DNA of 64,000 bases from Mermis nigrescens. Taxonomy: Eukaryota; Nematoda; Enoplea; Mermithida; Mermithidae. The stretch is from NCBI GenBank assembly GCA_036768485.1, contig JAVLUZ010000154.1, positions 26,807,035 to 26,871,034 of the forward strand, read 5' to 3'. Shown one piece after another: positions 1-9,738 of the stretch. Numbering within the stretch: the first letter of the stretch is position 1; the number at the start of each line of letters is the position of its first letter. A program made the position numbers and the translations under genes. Below the pieces are notes generated by a model. It was not told where the DNA came from, did not search any database, and was given only the letters and a program-made list of their open reading frames with translations.

Positions 1-911
1 GTCTTCAGAAGTTTGTCATATGTCAGAAGACGAGCATAAGGCTAAATTGAATCATTTTTACGATAATAAATCCGAGCACACTTTGCGTCGGTTAAAGAAT
101 TTGGAAAACAATGAGTCAGAAGACTCGTTCAAGCTGAAGTTGCAGCTAAATTAAAAGCGCATTTAGGCCAAAAAGGATCGAGGCGGGCAAGAACCGCAGT
201 CATCCCGGCAACGCTATGCGCAAACGCATCACCGTTCACAATCACAAGCACAACCACAGACACAAGTAAACCACATGTACAGCGAATACACATGACCGCA
301 GACCCAACCGCGGCAACAGCAGCAATTTACGGAATCGCGTGAGCGTTCCAAGGCGTATTCTCAGGCCAATGCTGGTCATCTGTCGCGCTCGCGACAGCAG
401 CAGCCTTATGAATACCGCCGTCCGCCACAGTTGAACCACGTAACTCATTGGGGCCGGTCACAATCCTGTCAACGTCAACAATGGGACCAGTCGTATCGCT
501 CACCGTTGGAACAAAGTCAACCAGCCACCAGGGGCTATCAGCCACAACCTCGACCCGGTCCACTTTTGCCAAAACCGTGGCCTGTTACGCAACAACAACA
601 GCGTCCATGCGAACCTTCACGTGAACAAACTTACGGTTTTACGCCGGAGCAATTATTCACCTGACACACCTATACTGCGTCATTACGCAGATGACTACAA
701 GGACAACGACGATTTTGAGGATGACAATCGACCAGTTGACCCACATCGACGCTTACACCAACACATGTACGGGCGTAGGCAATCGCCATACCAGTATCGC
801 GAGCGTTCAAATATGCGTTGCGAATCTGAATCGGACCAAGAATATTTTCAATGTCAACGACGTCGCGGAAAACCACACGGCTCGAAGGCCAATTATCAGG
901 ATCGCTATTAA
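1..911 (+). pseudogene. Q/R-rich protein-coding remnant, frame-broken
   Basis: A run of coding-like sequence rich in CAG/CAA and CGN codons. Bases 2-154 read as a charged stretch (SSEVCHMSEDEHKAK...) ending in TAA. From about 170 to 664 another frame is open except for one TGA near 290 and is very rich in Gln, Arg, Pro, Ser and Tyr. From about 621 to the TAA at 909-911 a third frame continues the same composition (DDYKDNDDFEDDNRP, then HMYGRRQSPYQYRERS). Two segments look like internal repeats (HMYSEYT...ESRERS and HMYGRRQ...YRERS). Shifts between frames plus internal stops suggest a decayed gene or the tail of a gag-like polyprotein. Family not recognised. It runs off the left window edge, so the start is not visible. 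Introns could explain some frame changes. Confidence 0.45.
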
Positions 912-1372
912 TTTACAAGCTCGACGACAGAACTTTTTTGGAACTCTGCGATGGCATCGACCGACCAGCAGCTTTTTTACCTCAAATTTTTTTCGTTTTT
1001 CGTCCTGATGTGGATTCCAGGACTTCATGTATCATTTATTTCCTGTGTATTTTTTTTTTCTCTTGTCATTTTTTCTTGCTGTAAAAATTTTTCTTTGACG
1101 GTGCCTGTATTTTTCCTCATTATCTCGCATAATTTGCCATTTTTCTCGTTTTTATCGTTACCTCGTGTTTTAACTCGTCAGTGACTTTAATTTTGCTCAG
1201 CATAATTTTGCCTTATCATTCGTATTTTAATTTGTCTTTTGCTCAATTAGCTGTGTTACTTATTATGGTACCTTAACTCTTTAACGGACAAGAGGTTAAT
1301 TTACACCCAATCTACAAATTTTTTCAATTCAAAATTTTTCTCATTACTCCGACTGAAGGAGGCTACTTGGGC

Positions 1373-1437
1373 AGCGAGATCGAATATTACGCAATGCTGT
1401 CCAAGACCGAGTTCTTCATTACTCGGGCAACAATATA
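1373..1437 (+). pseudogene. RpL30: Ribosomal protein eL30 fragment
   Basis: Bases 1373-1408 encode SEIEYYAMLSKT and, after a one-base slip near 1408, bases 1417-1437 encode HYSGNNI. In animal eL30 (a large-subunit component) these two stretches are adjacent, as SEIEYYAML-KTG-HHYSGNNI. The match stops sharply on both sides: upstream is not the expected PALRK and downstream reads VIPSAIES instead of ELGTACGK. The slip and the sudden ends point to a short retrocopy or captured fragment rather than a working exon. The match rests on about 19 residues read by eye. Confidence 0.6.
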
Positions 1438-1660
1438 GTTATCCCTAGCGCCATTGAGAGTGTTGCTCGAGAGTTTCCTGAGTGCGAACGAGGTCAGGCG
1501 TTGACCGTTATCAGTTATCAATATTTGTTATTTTTTTTTTGTTCTTTTTATTTTCGTTTTTCACATTTGCTCAGGATGAGGCGCTATGACGCCAGAGTTG
1601 AGGCGTTGCAAACGCCAGAGAGTCGAGTTGTAGAGTGTCGCCGACGCTGGTGTTGATGGT

Positions 1661-1929
1661 CATACGTGGGCAGTAAGAAATTTCTGGGGGGGGTGCAAGA
1701 TTTTTTTGAAGGTCAAAAAATGGCCTTAAAAATGGTGGTATGGTGATTAAAACACCATTTTTCGACGTTTCTCATCAAGCACTATCCATTGGCATCAAAA
1801 AATTGCAAAAAAAGCGAAAAAAATTTTCAAAAATTGAATTCTGGGGGGGGGGTATTTTGATTTCTGTGGGGGGTATTTTGGTTTCTGGGGGTGCATACCC
1901 CCCCCCAAACCCCCCCACGCCCAGGTGTG
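1661..1929 (+). mobile_element. hAT-like MITE, family A (copy 1)
   Basis: Begins CATACGTGGGCAG and ends CGCCCAGGTGTG, so the ends are short imperfect inverted repeats. The core has the family signature: AATGGCCTTAAAAATGG, then TTTCGACGTTTCTCATCA, then the CACTATCCATTGGCATCA block and GAATTCTGGGG. Better preserved copies at 11936-12175, 34417-34660 and 58400-58660 carry perfect 8-bp TSDs. Here the flanks (TTGATGGT and TTGTTGTG) agree at only five of eight positions. No coding capacity; an ORF across it is composition only. Confidence 0.8.
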
Positions 1930-1949
1930 TTGTTGTGTTCTGAAAAATT

Positions 1950-3486
1950 CTCCACTACGTTTCAAATTTTTTTCTATACGGGGGGAGTGTAACTGTGAGA
2001 TTTACACATATAGGCGAACCTGCCTTAGCAGTTCGCGATAGCCATCACATAGCCAACACTAGTAGCTATCTACGATAGTGCACTGTGGGCTATGCCTTCG
2101 GTCTTCCCATTATTTCCCCAAATTTTCAATAATAAAAACATTTAGATACTTGTCCGGTAGCATAGAGTTAAATGTATGATAATAGTAATTGTTTCATGCG
2201 ATACTGCTTGTGTAATCGATAACATTTGATCTGAGATAAAAGCTTATCAGTATCACGTTAATTTGATCTTTGTTTAATTTACTGTAATGGTCCTGAGGCC
2301 AGTGTACGTAACGTTGTAGTTTAGTCTGGCTGTTGGTTTTTTTTTGTTGGCCGGTTGTTCGATTGTATAATCTGTAACATTTTCGTTTTTCTTTTGCGTA
2401 TTTTGTTGTCCGGCTATAGGCCGTGAATTCTGCATCGAATTAAAATAGAGAAAACTCCAAATTGTGGTTTTTGGTTATACCGAGGGTTAGGTCGGCCATC
2501 ACCCACGTCGAGGACTTCCACCCATCTTAGTGGACTGATAGGTAAATTTCGTGTGATAGTTTATTTTATTCGGAAAATCATAATTTATTTCTCAAGCCAA
2601 AAATTGATCAAAAATATTATTTAATCTTTTAAGGATGATTGATCAGCGTAGAGCTCGTTGTTGTTGTTTTCTATATTGTTCAGCGTGCTACACACATTAG
2701 GAACCAAAAACATTTCTGATCAGGCAAATTGATTGAAAATAAGTTAAATAAAACAACTTGAGCTGAGATAGGTCAACTGACTTCCGCGGCAAATACCGAG
2801 TCTAGGTAGGTAGCCTTAGGTCTTAGGGCGTGGCTGCTGAGATCACCCGACAAGAAGCAGCCAGCAATATTAGGGCTGAGGGGATCGAAGCCGCAAGGTC
2901 TAAGGGTCCAAAGATCGAAAGCCATCCAGAGCCGCGCTGATCGGGGCCAGCGCTAAGCGTAGACTTAAGTACCTACGTACCTAGGTAAATCTCGAAGGTA
3001 ATGTAACCGTCCTATGTTGATTCTTTGTAGACATAAGGCGGCTCTACATTTACAAGCCGGACATTGAGGCAGAGCCGGACACTTTAAGGCACGGACACTT
3101 TAAGGTGCAACAACGGCTCCATCGAGCAAGGAAAAAAATCGAGCGCTGCAGTAATAAGAATATTAGTTTTTTGTGTGCATTTATTTACTAGCTTTTAAAA
3201 AACAGACTGTATGTGCGTCCGTAGGTAATAATTTCGTATTGACGGTATGCTCGGTGATTCAAAGCTTGGTAGGTTTGCTACTATAGCATACGCACAAGGC
3301 AGTGTAATAATATAGTATTTCCTGTAGCTTTAACGGTTTGCACATTAGCAGTTGACAGCATAACAATAGTAAGTTTGCTGATATCGAAGTCAAACATTGT
3401 TTATATACATGAATATGTTTGCAAGTTAGCCTTTTTGCTTAATTTGACTTAATAAATTTTACTGTAGACGTATATGCGATAACGTT
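1950..3486. other. Noncoding stretch, no gene seen
   Basis: No convincing coding region. It is A+T-rich apart from a more G+C-rich island at about 2760-3000, where GTCTAGGTAGGTAGCC is mirrored by a nearby GTACCTACGTACCTAGG and a GGATCGAAGCC word resembles a tRNA B box. That island could be a SINE relic, but neither end is defined. The 2290-2480 region has features that could be an LTR end (AATTAAAATAGAG followed by a GTGGTTTTTGG run). I could not find a matching copy. Confidence 0.4.
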
Positions 3487-3915
3487 GCGAGTAGCAGTGT
3501 TGCCAGGTTGGGAGCAGGGTTGCCAGGTGCAGGAGAATTCTCCTGAATTCAGGAGAATCTAAAATTTTCAGGAGAAGGAGAATGGGCTTTTCAGGAGAAA
3601 TTTCAGGAGAAGTTGTAAACATGCAGGAGAATTTCGAAATGTCAGGAGAATTCAGTGGAATCCTGAAAATTTTGGAGAATTCAGGAGAATTTTCAAAACT
3701 TAAACAGCAAGTTATAATGATTATCATACACTATCTTTTTTACTGTACTTACTGTAATTAGTTAGTTGTATATAATTTTAAACTTAGATCTTTCACATTA
3801 AGAATTAATTTCGTTCATAGTTAAGACCACCGTTTTTTTCCACTTTTTGGTCTATTTGTCAACCAAAATTTTGGGAAATGGAAAAAATTTTTGGGCTTGG
3901 TTGGCATTTGTGGAA

Positions 3916-5565
3916 AATTTTTGTAATGTTAAAAATGTGTTTTAGAGAGTTAAAACTTCAAAAATTTTTCGGCGCTTCTCGCCGAATTGATTAAATTCTT
4001 ACTTATTAGTAATCCTTAAGCCGCGCCGCACCATTTTTATCGACAGTCTGGTCTAGAACTTCACTACGATTGAAAATCCTTGGCTAAACTTAAGAATATG
4101 GTACTTTCAGAAAAGGTGCAAAACGAATACGGAATGCCAAAATGATAGGACATGATAAATTGAAGCGCGGAAAGAAAATTTGGTGAAAATCTGAGCCATA
4201 CTTGCAAAGTTGCAGGCAACTCGATTTGAGTGTTGCATGGGACGATTAAACGACTCGATCCAAGGACTTTCACATTTGTCAGAAATAAATAATATGGGCT
4301 GAAATAACGGAAGGAAGCATAGCAATGAAGGAGAAAAAAGAAAAAGGCGCGGAAAGCTGTTTGAAATTTTAAAAAAACTTAAAAAAATTTCAGATTTTTT
4401 TTGCATGTTTTTTCGGTTTTACTCGATAAGATATACGAAAATCTAAGTTTTTGTTTCTATTATACTCAGGCTTAGGCTTAGTATATCTAAAAGGTGTTTC
4501 AAGCTGCTTAGGTCGAGGTCGCTCCCGCTTAGGTCGATGTATTGATGCTTAGGTCGATGTATAGATGCTCAGATCGATATATAGATGCTTAGGTCGATGT
4601 ATAGATGCTTAGGTCAATGTATAGATGCTTAGGTCGATGCATAGATGCTTAGGTCGACGTAAATTGGGTATCTACATACATGTGATTATGCATTCAGCTG
4701 TTTGAATTTTCAAATACTTAGGTCGATAAGATGCTTGTTTAGGTCGAGAAGAGGCTAATTAAAGAAACCTATAGCTTTTGTAATATTGATCATAGACGGA
4801 TGAAATTTTTTCCGCGCTTTCTTTCAACATGTTCTAAGTACTGAGCAAAAAAATCCGCTCTTCTGAAGTTTATTTGTTAGTATTCAGAAAGTACTCTTAA
4901 GTTACTCCAAAATCCTTATTTTCTGCACGGATTCAGTTAGTTTTTTAATGCAAAAATGCGTTTTAGAGAAGTGAAACTACAAGAATTTTTCGGCGCTTCA
5001 CGCCGGATTGATTTAATTCTTTTTGTTATTAATATTTCAGCCGCGCCGCCTCAACTGCAGCATTTTTATCGAAAATTTGATCTAGAACTTTACTACGATT
5101 GAAAATCCTTATCTTCTGCACGGATTCGGTTAGTTTTTGTAATGCAAAAATGCGTTTCAGAGAGGTGAAACTACAAAAATTTTCGGAAGCGCCGAATTGA
5201 TTTAATTTTTTTTTGTTATTAATATTTGAGCCGCGCCGCGCGTCAACTTGCAGCATTTTTATCGAAAATTTGATCTAGGAACTTTACTACGATTGAAAAT
5301 CCTTATCTTCTGCACGGATTCGGTTAGTTTTTGTAATGCAAAAATGCGGTTCAGAGAGGTGAAACTACAAAAATTTTTCGAATTGATTTTATTCTTACTT
5401 GTTATTGATGTTTAAACCGCGCGGCGCCAATTGCAGCATTTTTATCGATAATCTGGTCCTAGAACTCCACTACGATTGAAAATCCTTACCTTCTGCACAG
5501 TTTTTGAAATGCAAAAATGATTTAGAGAGCTAAAATTTCAAAATTTTCTGGCGCTTCGCGCCATT
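3916..5565. repeat. About 190-bp repeat units with hairpin word
   Basis: One unit lies at 3916-4085 and at least three consecutive units at 4915-5565. The phrase TTCTGCACGGATTC or its variant recurs at 4921, 5113, 5308 and 5491, giving spacings of 192, 195 and 183 bp. Each unit contains the order CAAAAATG, then AAACT(A/T)CAAAAATTTT, then a GGCGCTTCNCGCC-like hairpin, then CCGCGCCGC, then TTTTTATCGA, then ACTACGATTGAAAATCC. Lengths vary through small indels, so this is an old tandem expansion. Confidence 0.85.
4463..4910 (+). repeat. AGGTCG tandem-array module, copy 1
   Basis: After GGCTTAGGCTTAGTATATCT comes a 20-bp tandem repeat with consensus ATGTATAGATGCTTAGGTCG, six to seven units at about 4520-4665. 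It is followed by a unique tail (ATTGGGTATCTACATA..., then AGGTCGAGAAGAGGCT, then CCGCTCTTCTGAA) to about 4910. The same module with its tail recurs at 16490-16985 and, in part, at 14480-14690, so it is a dispersed repeat, not a local expansion. Confidence 0.85.
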
Positions 5566-6749
5566 TGATAAATTATAGTTTTAATTGTCAACAACGACTT
5601 CAGAATTGGCTAAAATGCTTCACTGAAGGAAGGAAATTCAAGTTTCAACATAAATAACGTATACTGATCGTGATATTCTTGTAGAGCGCGAAATTTTTAT
5701 ACAAAAAGTGCATCAAACACAGCTATTGCATGTGTACATAAAATTTTCCACTTAAAAACTGATTTTTCAACACAGGCGCTCTATTTTGAACGTTTTTGGA
5801 CCTCCCAAAAATGTGGAAAAAAGTCGGAAAAAGTGGAAAAAAATTTTGGGTTCAATCTATAATATCAACCAAATCGCTGGGAAAAAAAACGGTGGTCAAG
5901 ACCTAAGTGTTAAGTTATAACTGTATCCAAATAAGTTTCGTGCTTCCGTAGTAAATCATTCATTCATTCATTTATTTATTCACTTAATATCACAAAGTGC
6001 AGAAATACATAGCTTTTACACACCGTCTAATTGTTTTTATCACTTTCATAGACGTTTGCAAAGCGCCTATAAACATTTTTTGATATATTTCAAAACGTAA
6101 GGATTTGCTTGCTACTGAAGTACATACAATTAGTAATAAAGTATTATTCATTTTTTCAAAAGACATTGCAAACAGGGCTCTTTTCAGAAATTTTTAATGA
6201 TGTAAGTGCAACTGAAAATTGGCGGTCACTGTTTTAAGCACAGAAACTGTTTTTTCGAATAATGAAGATAACGAGCAAGAGATCAGAATAAAATAGTTGT
6301 GTGAACCAAGGTAAATTGGCCTGAGCATGCTTGATATGCATGTGTACATACAATTGTAGATCTGCTGTACAACCTTTCCTGCAAAATATGAGCCAGGAGA
6401 AGTTTCAGGAGAATCAAAATATTTTCAGGAGAATTGCAGGAGAATTTTTCCCCAATTTTACCTCTGTAGCGGGAGAATCTGAGTTTTGGGACCTGGCAAC
6501 ACTGGTTGGGAGTTTTCCCCCATTTTGGGGGGTTTTTTGGGATCCTTGGGGGATTTTTTGGGGGTTTTAGATCACGGGGGATTTCATGGGGGTTTTTCGA
6601 AATTTTTGAGGTTTTTTCAGGGGTTTTTCATTTAGTTGTATTGTTGTTGTTGATTGTAAATCTTTTAAACGGTTCAAGGGGTTTGATTTCTAAACTTTGT
6701 TTAGATGAGTTTCTAAAGGGGCGTACGTGAGCGCGATACGCCTGTACGT

Positions 6750-6885
6750 CTCAGCCATTACTATGCTATGCTGATAAACGTTCTTTCGTTCCTTCGACAT
6801 CTTTTATTATATCCTCTTTCATGTAATTTCTATTGCATTTTCTACGGCAGTAATTGCTAATAAAATACTGTCATTATTGTTATTA

Positions 6886-6926
<41 letters not shown>
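6750..6926 (+). repeat. LINE-like 3' tail and (TTA)n microsatellite
   Basis: About 6873-6926 is (ATT)n with interspersed ATTG, directly after TAATAAAATACTGTC. An AATAAA signal followed by a T/A-rich short repeat is what CR1/Jockey-type LINE 3' ends look like. No LINE coding sequence is recognisable upstream, so the LINE origin is inference and only the microsatellite is certain. Confidence 0.55.
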
Positions 6927-6928
<2 letters not shown>

Positions 6929-7399
6929 ATTTTACTAAGTTTAGAGGTAGCAATCAATTACTGTAAGCTTATGTCAAAAAGAGGAGCCAAGCCGACAGCA
7001 CAGCCGTGCGTGCCCAGCTCAGCTTACCTTTTTTTATTTCAGGAGTTTTATTTTTTAGCCCTATTATCACGGTAGAATGTATTTCAATTCTTCTAAAATA
7101 TCGTGTTAATGAACAGTCGCCATCAAATCGACTAATTATTTGAAAGAATAGCGAACCTTATGTACACAAAGGTGAGTGTTATTACAATAATATCAGAAAT
7201 CTATGAAAATTTTAGGATTTCTATGGATGAATCTATGGATGCTGAAAATTTAGACCTGGCATGGCAACACTGCTCAGGGCCCGAGTTTCATATCGAGGTT
7301 CATCGTCCATTTTGAGTTTATAATTCATCGTTTCATTTGTACAATCTCTGCGTCATATTTTCCTTTTTTGTGCCATATTGATTTTAATTTGATTAGCCT

Positions 7400-7980
7400 T
7401 TTGGCAAATTGTTTTTGTTACCTATTCAAACCTTTGGATGTACTGAACTTTCTTATGATGAAAGGTTAAAAGCGTTATATTTAGTGAGGCTTGAACTCTG
7501 TAGAATTTATTTTGATTTAATTGTTACATATAATATTATTCATAATAATCTCTTACCATCTGAAGATATTTATCAGTTTTATGGTCATTCGCGTAAACAG
7601 GTTTTAGACAGTTTTCACACAATTTCAGATCCCTCGTTCTTCCTGTAAAATGTGTGCTACCGCCCCATCCCCAATTCGAAAAATGATTTCCAGATATAAA
7701 ATTTGTTAAAAATAAGTTACGTAACCGTATGCATGCCAGTACTGTTGACAATATTTTAGCGGTTCGATACGGATTAATGTGACGCGAACAAACCTGTTCA
7801 AATTTTAAAATAAAATCTATGCTAGTTAAATTCTCCAATCAAATTTATGATTTTCAAACTGATTTTAGCTCGCACGTAAATGATGACAATTTTGTTTGGA
7901 TGATGTTTTGTTTGAAGAAATCGATAATTATGCTCCTAAAGTCGTGTTAGAGTGAATTTGGTGAACCGTTTTAAAATAAA
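7400..7980 (+). pseudogene. LINE ORF2 C-terminal fragment
   Basis: Residues from 7409 include LSYDERLKALYLVRLELCRIYF followed by a D-IVTYNIIHN stretch, matching the region C-terminal to reverse transcriptase in the minus-strand LINEs of this window (LERLKLLNLPSLELRRFHIC at 22.2 kb; ERLNLLHLERLKTWRIYFDL at 17.7 kb). The frame ends at 7648, but a shifted frame continues with KNKLRNRMHASTVDNILAV to about 7780. It is therefore a frameshifted tail with no RT catalytic motif. It lies inside the outer hAT element and has the opposite orientation to the other CR1/Jockey-like copies. Confidence 0.75.
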
Positions 7981-8448
7981 TTGTTTATAAAAGGTTGTTA
8001 ATGTATTATGCTGCTTAGCTGAAAGCATTTTTTTGAACAATAAATGCATGAATATCATCAGAAAGTTGTTCTAGAAAGCATTTGTAAATTTTTGAGCTTT
8101 TGCTTTAGCTAGGCGTAGGTCCGCTTGAATTGGCTAGTTTTGTGCACGTTCTATTATGAGAAATAAGAATGCAAAAAATGATGCGCAAAACAAGCATTTT
8201 AAAACATTTTTATTTAATTAAAAAAAACCCGAAAAATTCAGAAAAAGGGTCGTTTATTTCTGGCTGCAAAAGATGTGGCGCGGTGGAAAATGCACAAAAA
8301 CGATGTTATTTAGCACATCCAGCTCGTTTGTATGCGTTTTATCGACTTAATTGTTTAACAAAGCATTTTTTAATATGGGGGTTTTTTCTCATTTGGGGGA
8401 TTTTTTTGGGGGTTTTTGAAAATTTGACCTGGCAACACTGGCGAGTAG

Positions 8449-8727
8449 ACTGATGGCTGGCTGAGTGCAGCAAGCAAGAGGCGCGGCGCGCGACTATGCC
8501 ACTTGGATTAACTAGACTGTGATTATAATTATGAAATTCAGCGTAAAGCGCCGAAAGTTTTCGATTTGTAGCTAAAACAGCAAAGGGTGAGTAAAGACAA
8601 GACAAGGTAATATTTATTGGGCATTCATGTAGCTGGTTCACATATGTATTGACAGGCTAAACTTAAGAATATGGTACTTTTAGAAAAGGAGCAAAATGAA
8701 TACGGCATGCCAAAAATTTTTTGCCAA
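8449..8727. other. Short noncoding mosaic between elements
   Basis: Bases 8652-8712 repeat 4080-4140 (GGCTAAACTTAAGAATATGG...GGCATGCC), a piece of the inner hAT interior. Bases 8541-8553 carry a degraded hairpin word (GCGTAAAGCGCCG). No gene seen. Confidence 0.6.
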
Positions 8728-9600
8728 ACTGGTAGAATGAATGAATGAATGGATGAAATAATTTATTACTGAAACGCGACAATTACGAAGGATGTAAAAG
8801 AGTAATAAAACGTACGGTCAAAAGAATAAAAGCGTACAGCAAAAGGCGATGAGCGAGTCATGAAAATGACAATTTAAGCCCGCCCTATAATAAATTTGGA
8901 TAAGTTGACATCAATTAATCTAGATTTGAATATATTTAAGTTAGGGGAAGAGACTACAAAATCAGGTAGGTGATTCCAAACAGAGATATATTTATAGAGA
9001 AAAAGTCAAATTTTTGTAAATTAGAACGGACAAGAGGAACAACTAGCTTGAAACGATTTGTGCAGCGAGTAGTATTTTGATTAAGCACAAAAATCTGTCA
9101 TGGAAAGACAAGATTTTTGACTAATAATTTGATACATCATACATAAGCAAATATAAAGGCGACGTAATTCTAATCGACACAAGTTAAGTTGGTTAATGCG
9201 TTTGTCGTAAGAAAGAGGGCTATGATATCCAACTATGTATTTAGTAAATTTACGCTGAAGAGCCTCCAGCCGGTTGATATCACTAATATAAGAGGGGTTC
9301 CACAAAGCATGGAATATTCAAGGATCGGTCTGACGTAAACAATGAAGGCCTTTACGAGATTATTTTTATCACGCGAAAGGAAGGATTTTCTAATTAAGAT
9401 AGATCTCAAGAAAGCTTTCTTGATAATACTGTTGTAATGTTCCTTAAATTTCAGGTTGTGCGAAATTAGCACTCCTAAATCACGAACATAGACAGAATCG
9501 TTCGTAATAACTTGTGTAATGAGTGTATATGACAATTTAGGATTATTTTTGCCCAAATATAGGGCTGTGCATTTAGAATATGATGGCTAAAACTTTACTT
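8728..9600 (-). pseudogene. LINE ORF2 C-terminal fragment, minus strand
   Basis: Two overlapping minus frames (9556-9233 and 9305-9081) encode in order GKNNPKLSYTLITQ, VRDLGVLISHNLKF, KAFIVYVRPILEYS, then WNPSYISDINRLEALQRKF and KRINQLNLCRLELRRLY. This is the segment that follows the RT domain in CR1/Jockey-type LINEs. A frameshift separates the two halves near 9300. Downstream, towards 8728, the minus strand is A+T-rich 3' UTR ending in an ATTC-type simple repeat (GAATGAATGAATGAATGG on the plus strand), compatible with a LINE tail. No EN or RT catalytic motif, so 5'-truncated. Confidence 0.85.
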
Positions 9601-9738
9601 TATGGTGTGAACGGAAAACTTGCAAATGTACGTGGAAAGGAACAATATTGATTGAAATGAGGAGGACATGCAAAAAGGAAAAGTGCGGAAAAGAAAATTT
9701 CATGAAAAACGGAATAATATTGGTGAAGATAGAGTTAA

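Larger units (their letters stand above)
3827..5903. mobile_element. Possible further nested inverted-repeat element
   Basis: GACCACCGTTTTTTTCCAC at about 3827 is mirrored by AAAAAAAACGGTGGTC ending near 5903, and the similarity continues inward (the CCAAAATTTT / AAAATTTTGGG region). This suggests a third nesting level inside 3515-6504. A clean target duplication was not found, so the boundaries are approximate; the pair could instead be subterminal sequence of the enclosing element. Confidence 0.5.
3515..6504. mobile_element. Inner hAT-type element nested in the outer TIR
   Basis: Begins CAGGGTTGCCAGG and ends CCTGGCAACACTG, flanked by the identical octamer GTTGGGAG at 3507-3514 and 6505-6512. 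Its ends are close relatives of those of the element it jumped into. Near each tip are CAGGAGAAT-type words (3530-3700 and 6390-6480). The interior holds roughly 190-bp repeat units, an AGGTCG array and a further inverted-repeat pair around GACCACCGTTTTTTT (3825 and 5893). No coding sequence is visible. Confidence 0.92.
3495..8440. mobile_element. Outer hAT-type element with exact 8-bp TSD
   Basis: Left end CAGTGTTGCCAGGT and right end ACCTGGCAACACTG are exact inverted repeats. The flanking octamers GCGAGTAG (3487-3494) and GCGAGTAG (8441-8448) are identical, the TSD length of hAT transposons. The element was split 20 bp from its left tip by the element at 3515-6504. Removing that insert and one TSD leaves about 1.95 kb. 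Subterminal sequence at both ends is G/T-rich (GGGGGATTTTTTGGGGG-type runs near 6520-6600 and 8370-8410). It carries a LINE fragment (7400-7980) and no transposase ORF, so it was non-autonomous. Confidence 0.92.

Noticed and set aside
2290..2480. LTR of a retrotransposon linked to the Q/R-rich ORF
   Set aside because: No second LTR, primer-binding site or polypurine tract could be identified in the window.
2803..2990. tRNA gene or SINE
   Set aside because: Only a B-box-like GGATCGAAGCC and a weak A-box; no acceptor stem or defined ends, so kept only as a remark.
4500..4665. CRISPR-like array
   Set aside because: Units are contiguous 20-bp tandem repeats without unique spacers, and the DNA is eukaryotic.
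7320..8440. Transposase for the outer hAT element
   Set aside because: The only coding-like sequence there is a LINE C-terminal fragment; no hATC or RNase-H-like motif seen.
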